DNA of 64,000 nucleotides from Desulfonatronum thioautotrophicum (lineage in GTDB: Bacteria; Desulfobacterota; Desulfovibrionia; Desulfovibrionales; Desulfonatronaceae): NCBI RefSeq assembly GCF_000934745.1, contig NZ_KN882168.1:124001-188000 (forward strand). The letters are read 5' to 3'. The first letter of the stretch is position 1, and each line of letters starts with the position of its first letter. The position numbers and the translations under genes are program-made. The notes beneath the pieces are model-generated. The model was not told the origin of the DNA, made no database searches, and saw only the letters and a list, made by a program, of their open reading frames with translations. Positions 54,331 through 62,336 of this stretch are shown here, one piece after another.

Positions 54331-55619
54331 CGCGTCGTCCCGCGATTCCGCCCGGTGGCCACTGACTGGGTCTGGCGGATAAAGATATCCTCGTAGCACT
54401 CCGGGTGATCACAGCGAAGCATCACGCGTTGCCCGGGATGGGCCAGTTCCAGCGAGTCTCCCCGTTCATTTTCCAGTCCGTATTCCCCTGGGCGCAATAC
54501 CGGACGCCGCAGACCAGGGAGGACCACCTCCACCGGCTCCCCAGCATTCCAGCGATCCAGAACCTGGGTGAGCCACTGCCCTGGCACTTCCTGACGTTGC
54601 AGATGGCCGACCATGGTCTTGGTGCCGAGGCAATCCCAGCGTTTTGCCGTTGCGGCCGGCGCACCCGGGAGGAAAAATCCCGAATCCATGGGCCGGTGCA
54701 GTGCCATGCCAAGCTCATGCAAATACTGGCTGGGTTGAAAGCAACCCCGGCCAAAATCGTCCAATGCTGTTCGATAGACATCACAAGCCAGAGCCACATA
54801 GGCCGCGGAGCGCATCCGCCCCTCGATTTTCAGGGCATTGATCCGGTTACGACAGAGCCAGGGCAGGTACTTGACCAGGCACACGTCACGAGGGCTGAAA
54901 AAAGCCGTAAAATCCTCCCCTTCCAGCACCTCCCAGAGAATATCTCCAGGCCGTAGCTGCTCTTCCAAAACCATGGCCTGGGCATGGGGCCTGTAGTTGA
55001 ACCGACAGGGCTGGGTACAGCTCCCCTTGTTCGCCGAGCGGGCGTTAAGATGGGCGCTGAGGGAACACCGTCCGGAAAGGGCCAGGCACATCGCCCCATG
55101 GACGAAAAGCTCCAGTTCCATATCCGGCACGGCGCGTCGAATCTGACGCAAATCGCGGAGAGTGAGTTCCCGAGCCAGATTGACCCGCGTCGCCCCCAGC
55201 TCTTGCCAGAACGCCACCGCCGCGCTGTTGCCTGTATTGGCCTGGGTACTGACATGTACGGGTGTGTTCGGCAAGAACTTCCGGGCCAGGGCAAATACTC
55301 CGGGATCAGCGATGATCACCCCGTCAACACGCTGACCGGGAGGTAATGCATCAAGCATCACCAAGGTTTCCCGGACAGCCGTCAGATCAGTCTCCAAGGG
55401 AAAGGCGTTCAGGCAGTAGTAGACCTGAACGCCTGCGGCATGAGCGAGCTCCACGCCATGAGCAACAGCATCCCGGTCAAAACCACCCGTGCCGGAACGA
55501 AGACTCAATGTCGGCCCGCCGAGATAAACGGCATTCGCGCCGTAGCGGAGCGCAACACGCAATTTGGCAAGATTGCCGGCGGGAGCCAGCAGCTCCGGAC
55601 GGAAAGAGGTCAGCGGCAT
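54327..55619 (-). CDS. U32-family peptidase-like protein
   Basis: 430 aa. PELLAPAGNLAKLRVALRYGANAVYLGG opens the TIM-barrel-like domain. The U32 signature region is ELELFVHGAMCLALSGRCSLSAHL...NKGSCTQPCR, with four Cys that in relatives (RlhA, TrhP) belong to an Fe-S site for RNA hydroxylation. So tRNA/rRNA hydroxylation or protease activity are both possible; the sequence does not decide. Full length. Confidence 0.88.
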   Translation of the reverse strand: MPLTSFRPELLAPAGNLAKLRVALRYGANAVYLGGPTLSLRSGTGGFDRDAVAHGVELAHAAGVQVYYCLNAFPLETDLTAVRETLVMLDALPPGQRVDGVIIADPGVFALARKFLPNTPVHVSTQANTGNSAAVAFWQELGATRVNLARELTLRDLRQIRRAVPDMELELFVHGAMCLALSGRCSLSAHLNARSANKGSCTQPCRFNYRPHAQAMVLEEQLRPGDILWEVLEGEDFTAFFSPRDVCLVKYLPWLCRNRINALKIEGRMRSAAYVALACDVYRTALDDFGRGCFQPSQYLHELGMALHRPMDSGFFLPGAPAATAKRWDCLGTKTMVGHLQRQEVPGQWLTQVLDRWNAGEPVEVVLPGLRRPVLRPGEYGLENERGDSLELAHPGQRVMLRCDHPECYEDIFIRQTQSVATGRNRGTTR

Positions 55620-55719
55620 GGGGACAGCAATGGGGCGGGTTCAGGGATTTGAAAAAAGAGGAAGCGGGAAAATGTTTCCGCGTTGGTTTGGAAGAAAAAG
55701 AGAGGGGCGATCGAATCAG

Positions 55720-56580
55720 TCAGACCGGCAGGCCGAGCTCGTTTCGGCGCAACTTCATGGCCTCCAGCACGGAATAGGGAACAAACAGGTTTCCGAATCC
55801 CCTGCCCAACTGAACGTCCGGTTTGACAGCACCGTGAAAATCGGAGCCACCAGCCACCAGAAGATTCAAATCCTGAGCAATGCCTAAATACAGAAGCGTC
55901 TGGTCCGGCCGATGCATTGTATAATAGGCCTCAACCCCATCCAAGCCGAATTCCTTGAGCTGTTTAAGCACTCCGCGTAAATCAGCTCCCTCGAGTCCAA
56001 GCAGAAACGGATGGGCCAGAACCACGGTTGCACCCACGGATTTCAGAAGCTCAATGGCCTGGCGGGGTCCCAATTTTTCCTTGGGCACGTAAGCCTTGCC
56101 TTCGGAACCGAGGTAGTCCTTGAAGGCGTCGCTGACATGCTGGACAAAACCCTTGGCGTGCATCACCTGGGCAATATGCGGCCGTCCCACTGCGTCGCCT
56201 CCGGACACGGCCAAGACCTCGTCATAGGAAATATCCATGCCCAAAGCCTTGAGCTTGGCCATGATCAGGTGATTCCGTTCGTGACGTCGGTCCCGCAAGA
56301 ATCGCAATGTGTCGCTGAGTGCGCTGGGGCCCATGGGAATCCAGTAGCCCAGGATGTGCATGTTGCCGTTGGGAGAGACAACGCTCAGCTCGCATCCGGG
56401 AATGAACTCCAACCCGATGTCTGCGGCAACTGCCGCGGCCTCGTCCAGACCGCCGGTGGTGTCATGATCTGTCAAGGCAATGGCTTGCAGATCGGCATGC
56501 TTTGCCGCCAGCATCAAATCCGTGGGCGAAAGGCTGCCATCCGAAGCCGTTGAGTGGGTGTGCAAGTCGATTCCAGGCAT
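55720..56580 (-). CDS. PHP-domain phosphoesterase
   Basis: 286 aa from ATG 56580 (GGGGATGG upstream). Metal-binding motifs of the PHP fold: DLHTHSTASDG, LTDHDT, GCELSVV, VVLAHPF and GGSDFHG. Related to YciV/RNase AM, which hydrolyses 3',5'-nucleoside bisphosphates and trims RNA 5' ends. The frame extends to 56652 without support for an earlier start. Confidence 0.88.
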   Translation of the reverse strand: MPGIDLHTHSTASDGSLSPTDLMLAAKHADLQAIALTDHDTTGGLDEAAAVAADIGLEFIPGCELSVVSPNGNMHILGYWIPMGPSALSDTLRFLRDRRHERNHLIMAKLKALGMDISYDEVLAVSGGDAVGRPHIAQVMHAKGFVQHVSDAFKDYLGSEGKAYVPKEKLGPRQAIELLKSVGATVVLAHPFLLGLEGADLRGVLKQLKEFGLDGVEAYYTMHRPDQTLLYLGIAQDLNLLVAGGSDFHGAVKPDVQLGRGFGNLFVPYSVLEAMKLRRNELGLPV

Positions 56581-56707
56581 GGGTCCATCCCCTATCCTAT
56601 TCCCCTCCAGCCTACAAGGAGGATCACTTCCTCGTCGATGACCAGGCTGCACGTGCCTGGTTTTTGAATGGGAACAGAAAGAAGGTCTTCGCCGGCCCCG
56701 CCATACC

Positions 56708-57085
56708 TTAAAAGGACCTGTTGACGATCAAGCCGGCCATTTCATCAAGGGATTCGGCCAATCGGATAATTTCATCCGGAGGAAAACGGCGTAACACTTC
56801 CTTGGTTTCCGGATCAAACACCTCCACCTGCAGCCGCTCGCTCTTCTCAGCAGTCTTCAGGCGAATATTCAGACCGGTTCCCTTGAGGTGTTCCTCAGCC
56901 AAATCCATGGCTTCCAACAGGGCATTCCCGATGTTTTCACCAGAGTCCCTTTGCCTCTCTCCACCGTGACCTTTACCGCGATGAAGCACATCCAGCTTGC
57001 CATTCTCCATTTGGCTGGAAACTGGCACGACCTGTGGCCCCTCCGGTACAATTGACCGGGGTTCAAGCGTATTTTCTACACGCAT
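56708..57085 (-). CDS. flaG: Flagellar protein FlaG
   Basis: 125 aa from ATG 57085 (GAGGAG 8 nt upstream). The C-terminal half (GLNIRLKTAEKSERLQVEVFDPETKEVLRRFPPDEIIRLAESL) is the FlaG domain, which influences filament length or glycosylation in other bacteria. The N-terminal part is low complexity. Divergent from flagellin across a 464-nt regulatory region. Confidence 0.9.
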   Translation of the reverse strand: MRVENTLEPRSIVPEGPQVVPVSSQMENGKLDVLHRGKGHGGERQRDSGENIGNALLEAMDLAEEHLKGTGLNIRLKTAEKSERLQVEVFDPETKEVLRRFPPDEIIRLAESLDEMAGLIVNRSF

Positions 57086-57342
57086 GGCTTGACTCCTCGT
57101 TGTTGACTGAACTTGTGGGGAAGGTCTGCGAAGACAATGACCAATCCGCCATCCAATTTTTCTCTCTTCCAGCTTATCGGTCATTACTGGAGAAAACTTT
57201 AACATCGCTCTTGCCGATTAGACGAGCACAAGAGATGAAAGTCGGGGTTGGGCCATGCATTTTTTTCATCCCATTGTCATGACCATGACATGAAAAAAAC
57301 CCCCAAGAATTTCGGCCCCAAGCAACTCATGCACACATAAAG

Positions 57343-57357
57343 CATTAATATTTAATG
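57343..57357. promoter_or_regulatory. 15-bp palindrome upstream of flagellin, distal copy
   Basis: CATTAATATTTAATG; near-identical to 57464-57478. Candidate site for a sigma-54 activator in the flaG-flagellin intergenic region, where 57086-57342 shows nothing else I can name. Confidence 0.5.
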
Positions 57358-57463
57358 ACAAAAAACAGCCACCTTCCAAATCAGCAACTCAGAATACGCC
57401 TCGTATTGCATGGGCCCTGATCATGTCCTTCATCCGATTTCTTTTCAATAAAAATACGCAATA

Positions 57464-57478
57464 CATTAAAATTTAATG
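57464..57478. promoter_or_regulatory. 15-bp palindrome upstream of flagellin, proximal copy
   Basis: CATTAAAATTTAATG, followed by GACTAAAAA as the distal copy is followed by GACAAAAAA. It ends 12 nt before the -24 element. Confidence 0.5.
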
Positions 57479-57490
57479 ACTAAAAAAAGT

Positions 57491-57505
57491 TGGCACCTCC
57501 TTTGC
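57491..57505 (+). promoter_or_regulatory. Sigma-54 promoter of flagellin
   Basis: TGGCAC-N5-TTGC: exact -24/-12 consensus, 45 nt upstream of the flagellin ATG. Confidence 0.85.
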
Positions 57506-57513
57506 TATTATCT

Positions 57514-57529
57514 TGACATCACGATGTCA
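57514..57529. promoter_or_regulatory. Palindrome at the predicted flagellin transcription start
   Basis: TGACAT-CACG-ATGTCA, about 9-24 nt past the -12 element. It would be either an operator or a 5'-end hairpin of the flagellin mRNA. Confidence 0.5.
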
Positions 57530-57549
57530 CTTTCCCAGGAGGTCCAGCT

Positions 57550-58518
57550 ATGTCTTTGACAATCAACAACAATTTAATGGCGCAGAACGCCGCCAGGAAT
57601 CTTTCCGAGGCCTATGGCAGACTCGGAACATCCACCCAGCGGCTTTCTTCAGGGTTGCGTATCAATAGTGCCGCGGACGACGCCGCCGGGTTGGCCATCC
57701 GCGAACTGATGCGCGCGGAGATTTCCTCCATGCGTCAAGGCATCCGTAATGCCAACGACGCCATTTCCATGATCCAGACCGCGGACGGGGCGTTGGCGGT
57801 CATTGATGAAAAGCTGATCCGGATGAAGGAGCTGGCCACCCAGGCAGCCACCGGCACCTACAACTCGGACCAGCGCCTGATCATCGACTCGGAGTACCAA
57901 GCCATGGCCTCGGAAATCACCCGAATCGCCAATGCCACGAAGTTCAATGGGATTTATCTGTTGAACGGCAATATCTCATCCCCTGCAACGAACTCCGCTG
58001 ACTGGGGAATCGGTATCAACGATGGCGAAGGCAGGCACGATGGGAGTGGATTGAGTTCTCGAGGCCCCCTGAAGATCCACTTCGGTCCCTCCAACAGCAG
58101 TGCAGAAGACTACTATTATATCGCCATTGGTAATTCCACGGCGTCTGCGCTGGGTGTCGGCAATGCTTCAGACAGAACAAGGGCGTATGGGCCAAATGTT
58201 GAGGCAAGTGGCGGCTTTTCAATATCCACGCAACAGGGAGCCCAGCAGGCCCTTGATGCCCTGGAAAATGCCATCCTCTCCAAGGACAACATCCGGGCCA
58301 GCCTTGGCGCCCTGCAAAACCGCCTGGCCAACACCATCACTAACCTGTCCATCCAGGCGGAAAATCTGCAGGCCGCGGAGTCGCGGATTTCCGATGCGGA
58401 CGTGGCCCTGGAGATGACCGAGTTTGTTCGCAACCAGATCATCACCCAGGCAGCGGTCGCCATGCTCGCCCAGGCTAATGCCCTGCCGCGAATGGCCATG
58501 CAGCTCATCAGTGGCTAG
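57550..58518 (+). CDS. Flagellin
   Basis: 322 aa. Conserved D0/D1 N-terminus (MSLTINNNLMAQNAARNLSEAYGRL...QRLSSGLRINSAADDAAGLAIRE) and C-terminus (NLQAAESRISDADVALEMTEFVRNQIITQAA, AMLAQANALPRMAMQLIS). The central D2/D3 region is short and Ser/Gly-rich. Filament subunit exported by the flagellar type III system. AGGAGG precedes the ATG; sigma-54 promoter at 57491-57505; hairpin terminator follows. Confidence 0.95.
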   Translation: MSLTINNNLMAQNAARNLSEAYGRLGTSTQRLSSGLRINSAADDAAGLAIRELMRAEISSMRQGIRNANDAISMIQTADGALAVIDEKLIRMKELATQAATGTYNSDQRLIIDSEYQAMASEITRIANATKFNGIYLLNGNISSPATNSADWGIGINDGEGRHDGSGLSSRGPLKIHFGPSNSSAEDYYYIAIGNSTASALGVGNASDRTRAYGPNVEASGGFSISTQQGAQQALDALENAILSKDNIRASLGALQNRLANTITNLSIQAENLQAAESRISDADVALEMTEFVRNQIITQAAVAMLAQANALPRMAMQLISG

Positions 58519-58594
58519 GTCAGAAGATAATCCAAGCCGGATCTTTCATCACGAAATTGGGGTTTCCTTCGACATCGGCTGACCTCCTGCAAAC

Positions 58595-58631
58595 CTTCAG
58601 CCCCCGAAACGCGGTGTTTCGGGGGCTGAAG
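58595..58631. terminator. Strong hairpin between convergent flagellin and rnc
   Basis: CTTCAGCCCCCGAAAC, loop GCGGT, GTTTCGGGGGCTGAAG: a perfect 16-bp stem. No long T-run on either side, but its place between convergent genes fits bidirectional termination. Confidence 0.7.
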
Positions 58632-58651
58632 CACCAATTCAGGATCCACGG

Positions 58652-59347
58652 TCATTCGTGTCTGAAAAAACTCAAAGCTTGGCGGGCGGCATTCTGCTCG
58701 GCCTTTTTGACGCTGCTGCCCGAGTCCCGGAACTCTTCCCCGGTTGGCAGCTTCAGCAAAACGTGGAACGTTCGTTCGTGTTCCGGCCCTGAACTGCCCT
58801 CCAAAAAATACGTTGGCCGGTCGCGACTGTGCTGCTGGGTCAATTCCTGAAGCTTGGTCTTGTGGTCCTTATCCATGGCAATCTCCACCTGCCTTGGCCA
58901 TAGCCCATCAAATTGCTCTCGAACCCACCTCCGGGACTCGAAATACCCACCGTCCAGAAAGATCGCCCCAAGCAGTGCCTCGAAGGCGTCACTCAACAGC
59001 GACTGACGTTGTCGGCCTCCCTGATTTTCCTCTCCGCGACCGAGGAAAAGGGCCTGATCAATCCGCAACTTCCGACTCAATTCCGCCAGAACAGCTTCAT
59101 TCACCAGCATGGCCCGAAACGTGGTCAACTGCCCCTCGTTGGCGTCCGGATAGCGGACATAGAGCTCCTCGGTAATGCACAACTCCAGAACCGCGTCCCC
59201 CAGAAACTCCAGGCGCTCATTGCTCTGGCCTCTTCCGGGTGACTCGTTTGCAAAAGAACTGTGCGACAGGGCCTGCGTCAGTAACGCAACATCACCAAAT
59301 GCATACCGGATATGCTTCTGAACCTGAGCAAATCCATCCATTTCCAT
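58652..59347 (-). CDS. rnc: Ribonuclease III
   Basis: 231 aa. Catalytic signature NERLEFLGDAVLELCITEELY (residues about 42-62) and the second acidic cluster SDAFEALLGAIFLDGG. The C-terminal dsRNA-binding domain starts near residue 155 (DHKTKLQELTQQHSRDRPTYFLE). Processes rRNA and structured RNA. Normal length. Confidence 0.95.
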   Translation of the reverse strand: MEMDGFAQVQKHIRYAFGDVALLTQALSHSSFANESPGRGQSNERLEFLGDAVLELCITEELYVRYPDANEGQLTTFRAMLVNEAVLAELSRKLRIDQALFLGRGEENQGGRQRQSLLSDAFEALLGAIFLDGGYFESRRWVREQFDGLWPRQVEIAMDKDHKTKLQELTQQHSRDRPTYFLEGSSGPEHERTFHVLLKLPTGEEFRDSGSSVKKAEQNAARQALSFFRHE

Positions 59348-59725
59348 CTCCCATAGTTGAATTCATGCAACAAAACACTATCTCGTTTTCCCACCCACAC
59401 CCGCGCTCCCTTCTCTGCCTACCCTCCTGAAATCAAGCTCTCAACTTCCCGGCTCAACCGGCTACCAGGGAAAAAAATACCTGGTCAACCGGGAACTGAA
59501 ACCGTTTCCAGGCCGTAAATCCCCACTCAGTGGGTCGTCGCAAACCTTTCATCGAAAAGAACGCGCCTTTTATCTAGGTTCTGAGAGACTTTTGGAAAGA
59601 TTATTGCGATTGAACCCGTGCACGCGTATTCTCCGTCCAGATCAGCAGGCATTACAATCCAACTGGCGGTACGCGCACGGCATCATTTTCCCTCACGACA
59701 ACGAATGTACGCAAGGAGGCATCCT
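59348..59725. other. Intergenic region with nested inverted repeat
   Basis: 378 nt, no gene supported. At 59446-59495 TTCCCGG/CCGGGAA encloses ACCAGG/CCTGGT, a nested pairing. AAGGAGG at 59713-59719 is the ribosome-binding site of the next gene. Confidence 0.55.
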
Positions 59726-60790
59726 ATGGTCGGTATTTATGTGGGCTCGACGTCCGGCTACTCAGGCAAAAATCTGATAGCCATGGGGCTTGGTCTCAAA
59801 TTTCAAAAAGACGGCCTGAACGTCGGCTACATCAAGCCAGTGGGCGCCGTTCCCGTAGAAAAAGACGGCAAAATGGGCGATGAAGATGCATTTTTTGTGC
59901 AAGACGTTTTGGGGTTGAAAGAGGATCCTGAAATCGTCACACCAGTATTGGTTACCGAGGATTTCAAAACCAAGGCCTTTGGGGGGTTGACCCACGATCT
60001 GATGGGAGACATCAAGCGCAGCTACGAAACCATCAGCAAGGGCAAGGACGTCACCATCGTTGCCGGCTCCGGGAGCATGTATTCCGGCAAATACTGCAAC
60101 GTGGACGCGGTGGAGGTCGTGCGCACCCTGGGCATCAAGTCCATTGTCATTGACCGCTACGCCAAGGAGTTGAACTACGACTATCTGGTGGTGCTCAAGG
60201 ATGCCCTGGGGGATCAATTCGTCGGGACGATTCTCAACGACATTCCAGCCGACTACATGGACGAAGTCAAGAACCGACTGACGCCTTTCCTGGAACGCAG
60301 CGGAGTGAAAGTTCTCGGCGTCCTGCAGCGTGATCCGCTGCTTGGCGCGGTCCAGGTGGGTGAATTGGCCCAGAGGCTTGGGGGCAAACTGGTCACGGCC
60401 AAGGACAAGGCTGATCGCGTCGTGGAGAACTTCCTGATCGGCAGTATGCAGGTCGAAAACTTCATGACCCACTTCCGCAAAAACAAGAATACCGCCATTA
60501 TCATGGGCGGTGACCGTTCCGACGTCCAGTTGGTGGCCCTGGAAGGAGAATGTCCCTGCCTGATCCTGACTGGGAACATCTATCCCAACGACATCATCCT
60601 GACACGAGCCGAGGTCAAGGAAATCCCGATCATTATCGTCCGCGACGACACCTTCACCATGTCCAAGAAGATGGACGCCATCCTCTCCCGCCTCAAGCTG
60701 CGCGACATGGTCAAGATCCAGCAGGGCGCCCAAGTCGTCAGCAACAACGTCGATGTCTCCTACATCAAGGAACAGCTCGGTTTGAAATAA
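59726..60790 (+). CDS. Phosphotransacetylase-family P-loop protein (AAA_26 + DRTGG)
   Basis: 354 aa from ATG 59726 (AAGGAGG 6 nt upstream). N-terminal dethiobiotin-synthetase-like NTPase: VGIYVGSTSGYSGKNLIAMGLGL. Middle DRTGG-type domain with LGVLQRDPLLGAVQVGELAQRLGG. The same two domains form the N-terminal regulatory part of long phosphotransacetylases, but the catalytic PTA domain is absent, so a sensory or regulatory role in acetyl-CoA metabolism is inferred. The frame is open to 59618 but the ribosome-binding site fixes the start. Confidence 0.85.
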   Translation: MVGIYVGSTSGYSGKNLIAMGLGLKFQKDGLNVGYIKPVGAVPVEKDGKMGDEDAFFVQDVLGLKEDPEIVTPVLVTEDFKTKAFGGLTHDLMGDIKRSYETISKGKDVTIVAGSGSMYSGKYCNVDAVEVVRTLGIKSIVIDRYAKELNYDYLVVLKDALGDQFVGTILNDIPADYMDEVKNRLTPFLERSGVKVLGVLQRDPLLGAVQVGELAQRLGGKLVTAKDKADRVVENFLIGSMQVENFMTHFRKNKNTAIIMGGDRSDVQLVALEGECPCLILTGNIYPNDIILTRAEVKEIPIIIVRDDTFTMSKKMDAILSRLKLRDMVKIQQGAQVVSNNVDVSYIKEQLGLK

Positions 60791-61208
60791 CCACCCAAGT
60801 CAAGGATCTTTCGCACTCTGTTGATCAAAATATGGCCTGCTTCCGAGCGCAGATGTTCATGCCAACCTCAGAGGGGCGACCGGATGGTCGCCCCTCTGCA
60901 CTGAGCAAAAGCCGGGAGAATGCCGTGCATTGTTTCAACCAATGCTGAAATTGACCCCGGCCTCCAACGTAAAGCATCACCCTGCCTAAAAAACGCATGT
61001 TCCTGTTCCGCGGCATTACCTCGTTTCCATCCTGAAACTCTTTTCTTTCCGGATGCTGAAACTGGCGGTTTTCGATTCGGAAACGAGCAATTTTTATCTT
61101 TTGGCAAGGAACTCAAGCAGCTATGAGGAGACGTATATCAATAGGTTGACGAAATAATTGTGAAGACTGACGCAGCCAAAAGGGAAAAGGGCCGTTTTCG
61201 GATGAAAA
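60791..61208. other. Intergenic region between PTA-like gene and rnhA
   Basis: 418 nt, no gene supported on either strand. Contains the palindrome at 60869-60898; the rest shows nothing recognisable. Confidence 0.5.
60869..60898. repeat. AGGGGCGACC palindrome, copy 2
   Basis: CAGAGGGGCGACC-GGAT-GGTCGCCCCTCTG: perfect 13-bp arms. Shares the AGGGGCGACCGG core with 7536-7559. Confidence 0.7.
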
Positions 61209-61682
61209 CTACCTTGCGTACCCTGAATCCTTTGGCAAATTTCTCCCCTGGGCTGCAATACCGGCCAGCTTGTCGCAGCATTCATTTTCCGGATTGCCGG
61301 AATGGCCGCGGACCCAATGGAAGTGTACATCGTGCTTGCTGAGCAGCGCATCAATTTGCAGCCAAAGATCCTGATTCTTGACTGCCTTTTTGTCCGCTGT
61401 CCGCCACCCGTTGCGCTTCCATTTGGCCAGCCATCCTTTTTCAACAGCATCGTGGATGTACTTGGAGTCGGTGTACAGTTCCACTGCGGCACGCCCCGCA
61501 AGCAGACTCAGGGCCTCAATCACCGCCAGCAGCTCCATGCGGTTGTTGGTGGTCAGGCCGTAGCCGCCGGACAATTCCCTTCGCTGATCATCTTCAATGA
61601 CCACGGCCCCCCATCCACCTGGTCCGGGATTGCCCAGACAGGCGCCATCCGTATAGATCCTGGTCATGTTCTGTTCACTCAT
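61209..61682 (-). CDS. rnhA: Ribonuclease HI
   Basis: 157 aa. Catalytic carboxylates in YTDGACLGNPGPGGWGAV (D11), MELLAVIEAL (E), YTDSKYI (D) and the C-terminal CCDKLA (D); HWVRGHSGNPENE has the conserved His. Degrades the RNA of RNA-DNA hybrids. Overlaps the upstream membrane-protein stop by 4 nt. Confidence 0.96.
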   Translation of the reverse strand: MSEQNMTRIYTDGACLGNPGPGGWGAVVIEDDQRRELSGGYGLTTNNRMELLAVIEALSLLAGRAAVELYTDSKYIHDAVEKGWLAKWKRNGWRTADKKAVKNQDLWLQIDALLSKHDVHFHWVRGHSGNPENECCDKLAGIAAQGRNLPKDSGYAR

Positions 61683-62257
61683 TGAACCGATCCCTCATCA
61701 CGCACCACCCCTCGGTAGTCGTAGTTTTCTGGAGATTGACGCTCCCTGTTCCAGCTCACGCCGCCTTCGCCCTCCGGACTGTTCAGGGCTTCCCAAATCA
61801 AACTCAACGCTTCTCCCAGGCCACGCCGCCAGTTTCCATCTGCCCAGTACGGCTCAAAGTGCGAATCTTGCAAATACCGCGTAAAGCCCTGTCCCAAAGC
61901 CCTTTCCACAATAGGTGGCAGCACCACCAGCACGGCTTCGCCCTCCGGGTAGATGCCGATATGGATGGTTTTCGTGTCCACCATGGGCCGCGGCAAGGTG
62001 TCCGTGGTCACAACGAGTTGCAGATCCAGGCCAAAAGACGACTTCAGTGCCCGGGACAAGTCCCGAACGGAGCGTTTTTGCTCCTCGGTCAGCTGACCTC
62101 CGCGATCCACAACCACCTGGTGGGTGTCCAGCATCTCGATGGTCCGCTGGTTGTGCTTCCAGAACAACCAGATCACACCCATGAACACAAAAACAATGCC
62201 CAAGGCGCGCACCAATCCCTCCCAGGGAGGGCTGTCCCGCCGAACCCCGAACGGCAC
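61679..62257 (-). CDS. Membrane-anchored protein with TPM-like domain
   Basis: 192 aa, GTG start at 62257. One membrane helix near the N-terminus (LVRALGIVFVFMGVIWLFW, about 16-34). The soluble part (VVDRGGQLTEEQKRSVRDLSRALKSSFGLDLQLVV...PIVERALGQGFTRYLQD...WRRGLGEALSLIWEAL) has the helix/strand order of TPM (TLP18.3/Psb32/MOLO-1) domains, although the match is by eye. Function unknown. Coupled to rnhA. Confidence 0.6.
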   Translation of the reverse strand: MPFGVRRDSPPWEGLVRALGIVFVFMGVIWLFWKHNQRTIEMLDTHQVVVDRGGQLTEEQKRSVRDLSRALKSSFGLDLQLVVTTDTLPRPMVDTKTIHIGIYPEGEAVLVVLPPIVERALGQGFTRYLQDSHFEPYWADGNWRRGLGEALSLIWEALNSPEGEGGVSWNRERQSPENYDYRGVVRDEGSVQ

Positions 62258-62336
62258 TTCAGGGTCTCCCGGGTGAGGTAACGGTGTTTACGTTCGGGCA
62301 TCTAACGATAACATTCTCAAATCCCATGAATTCTCC

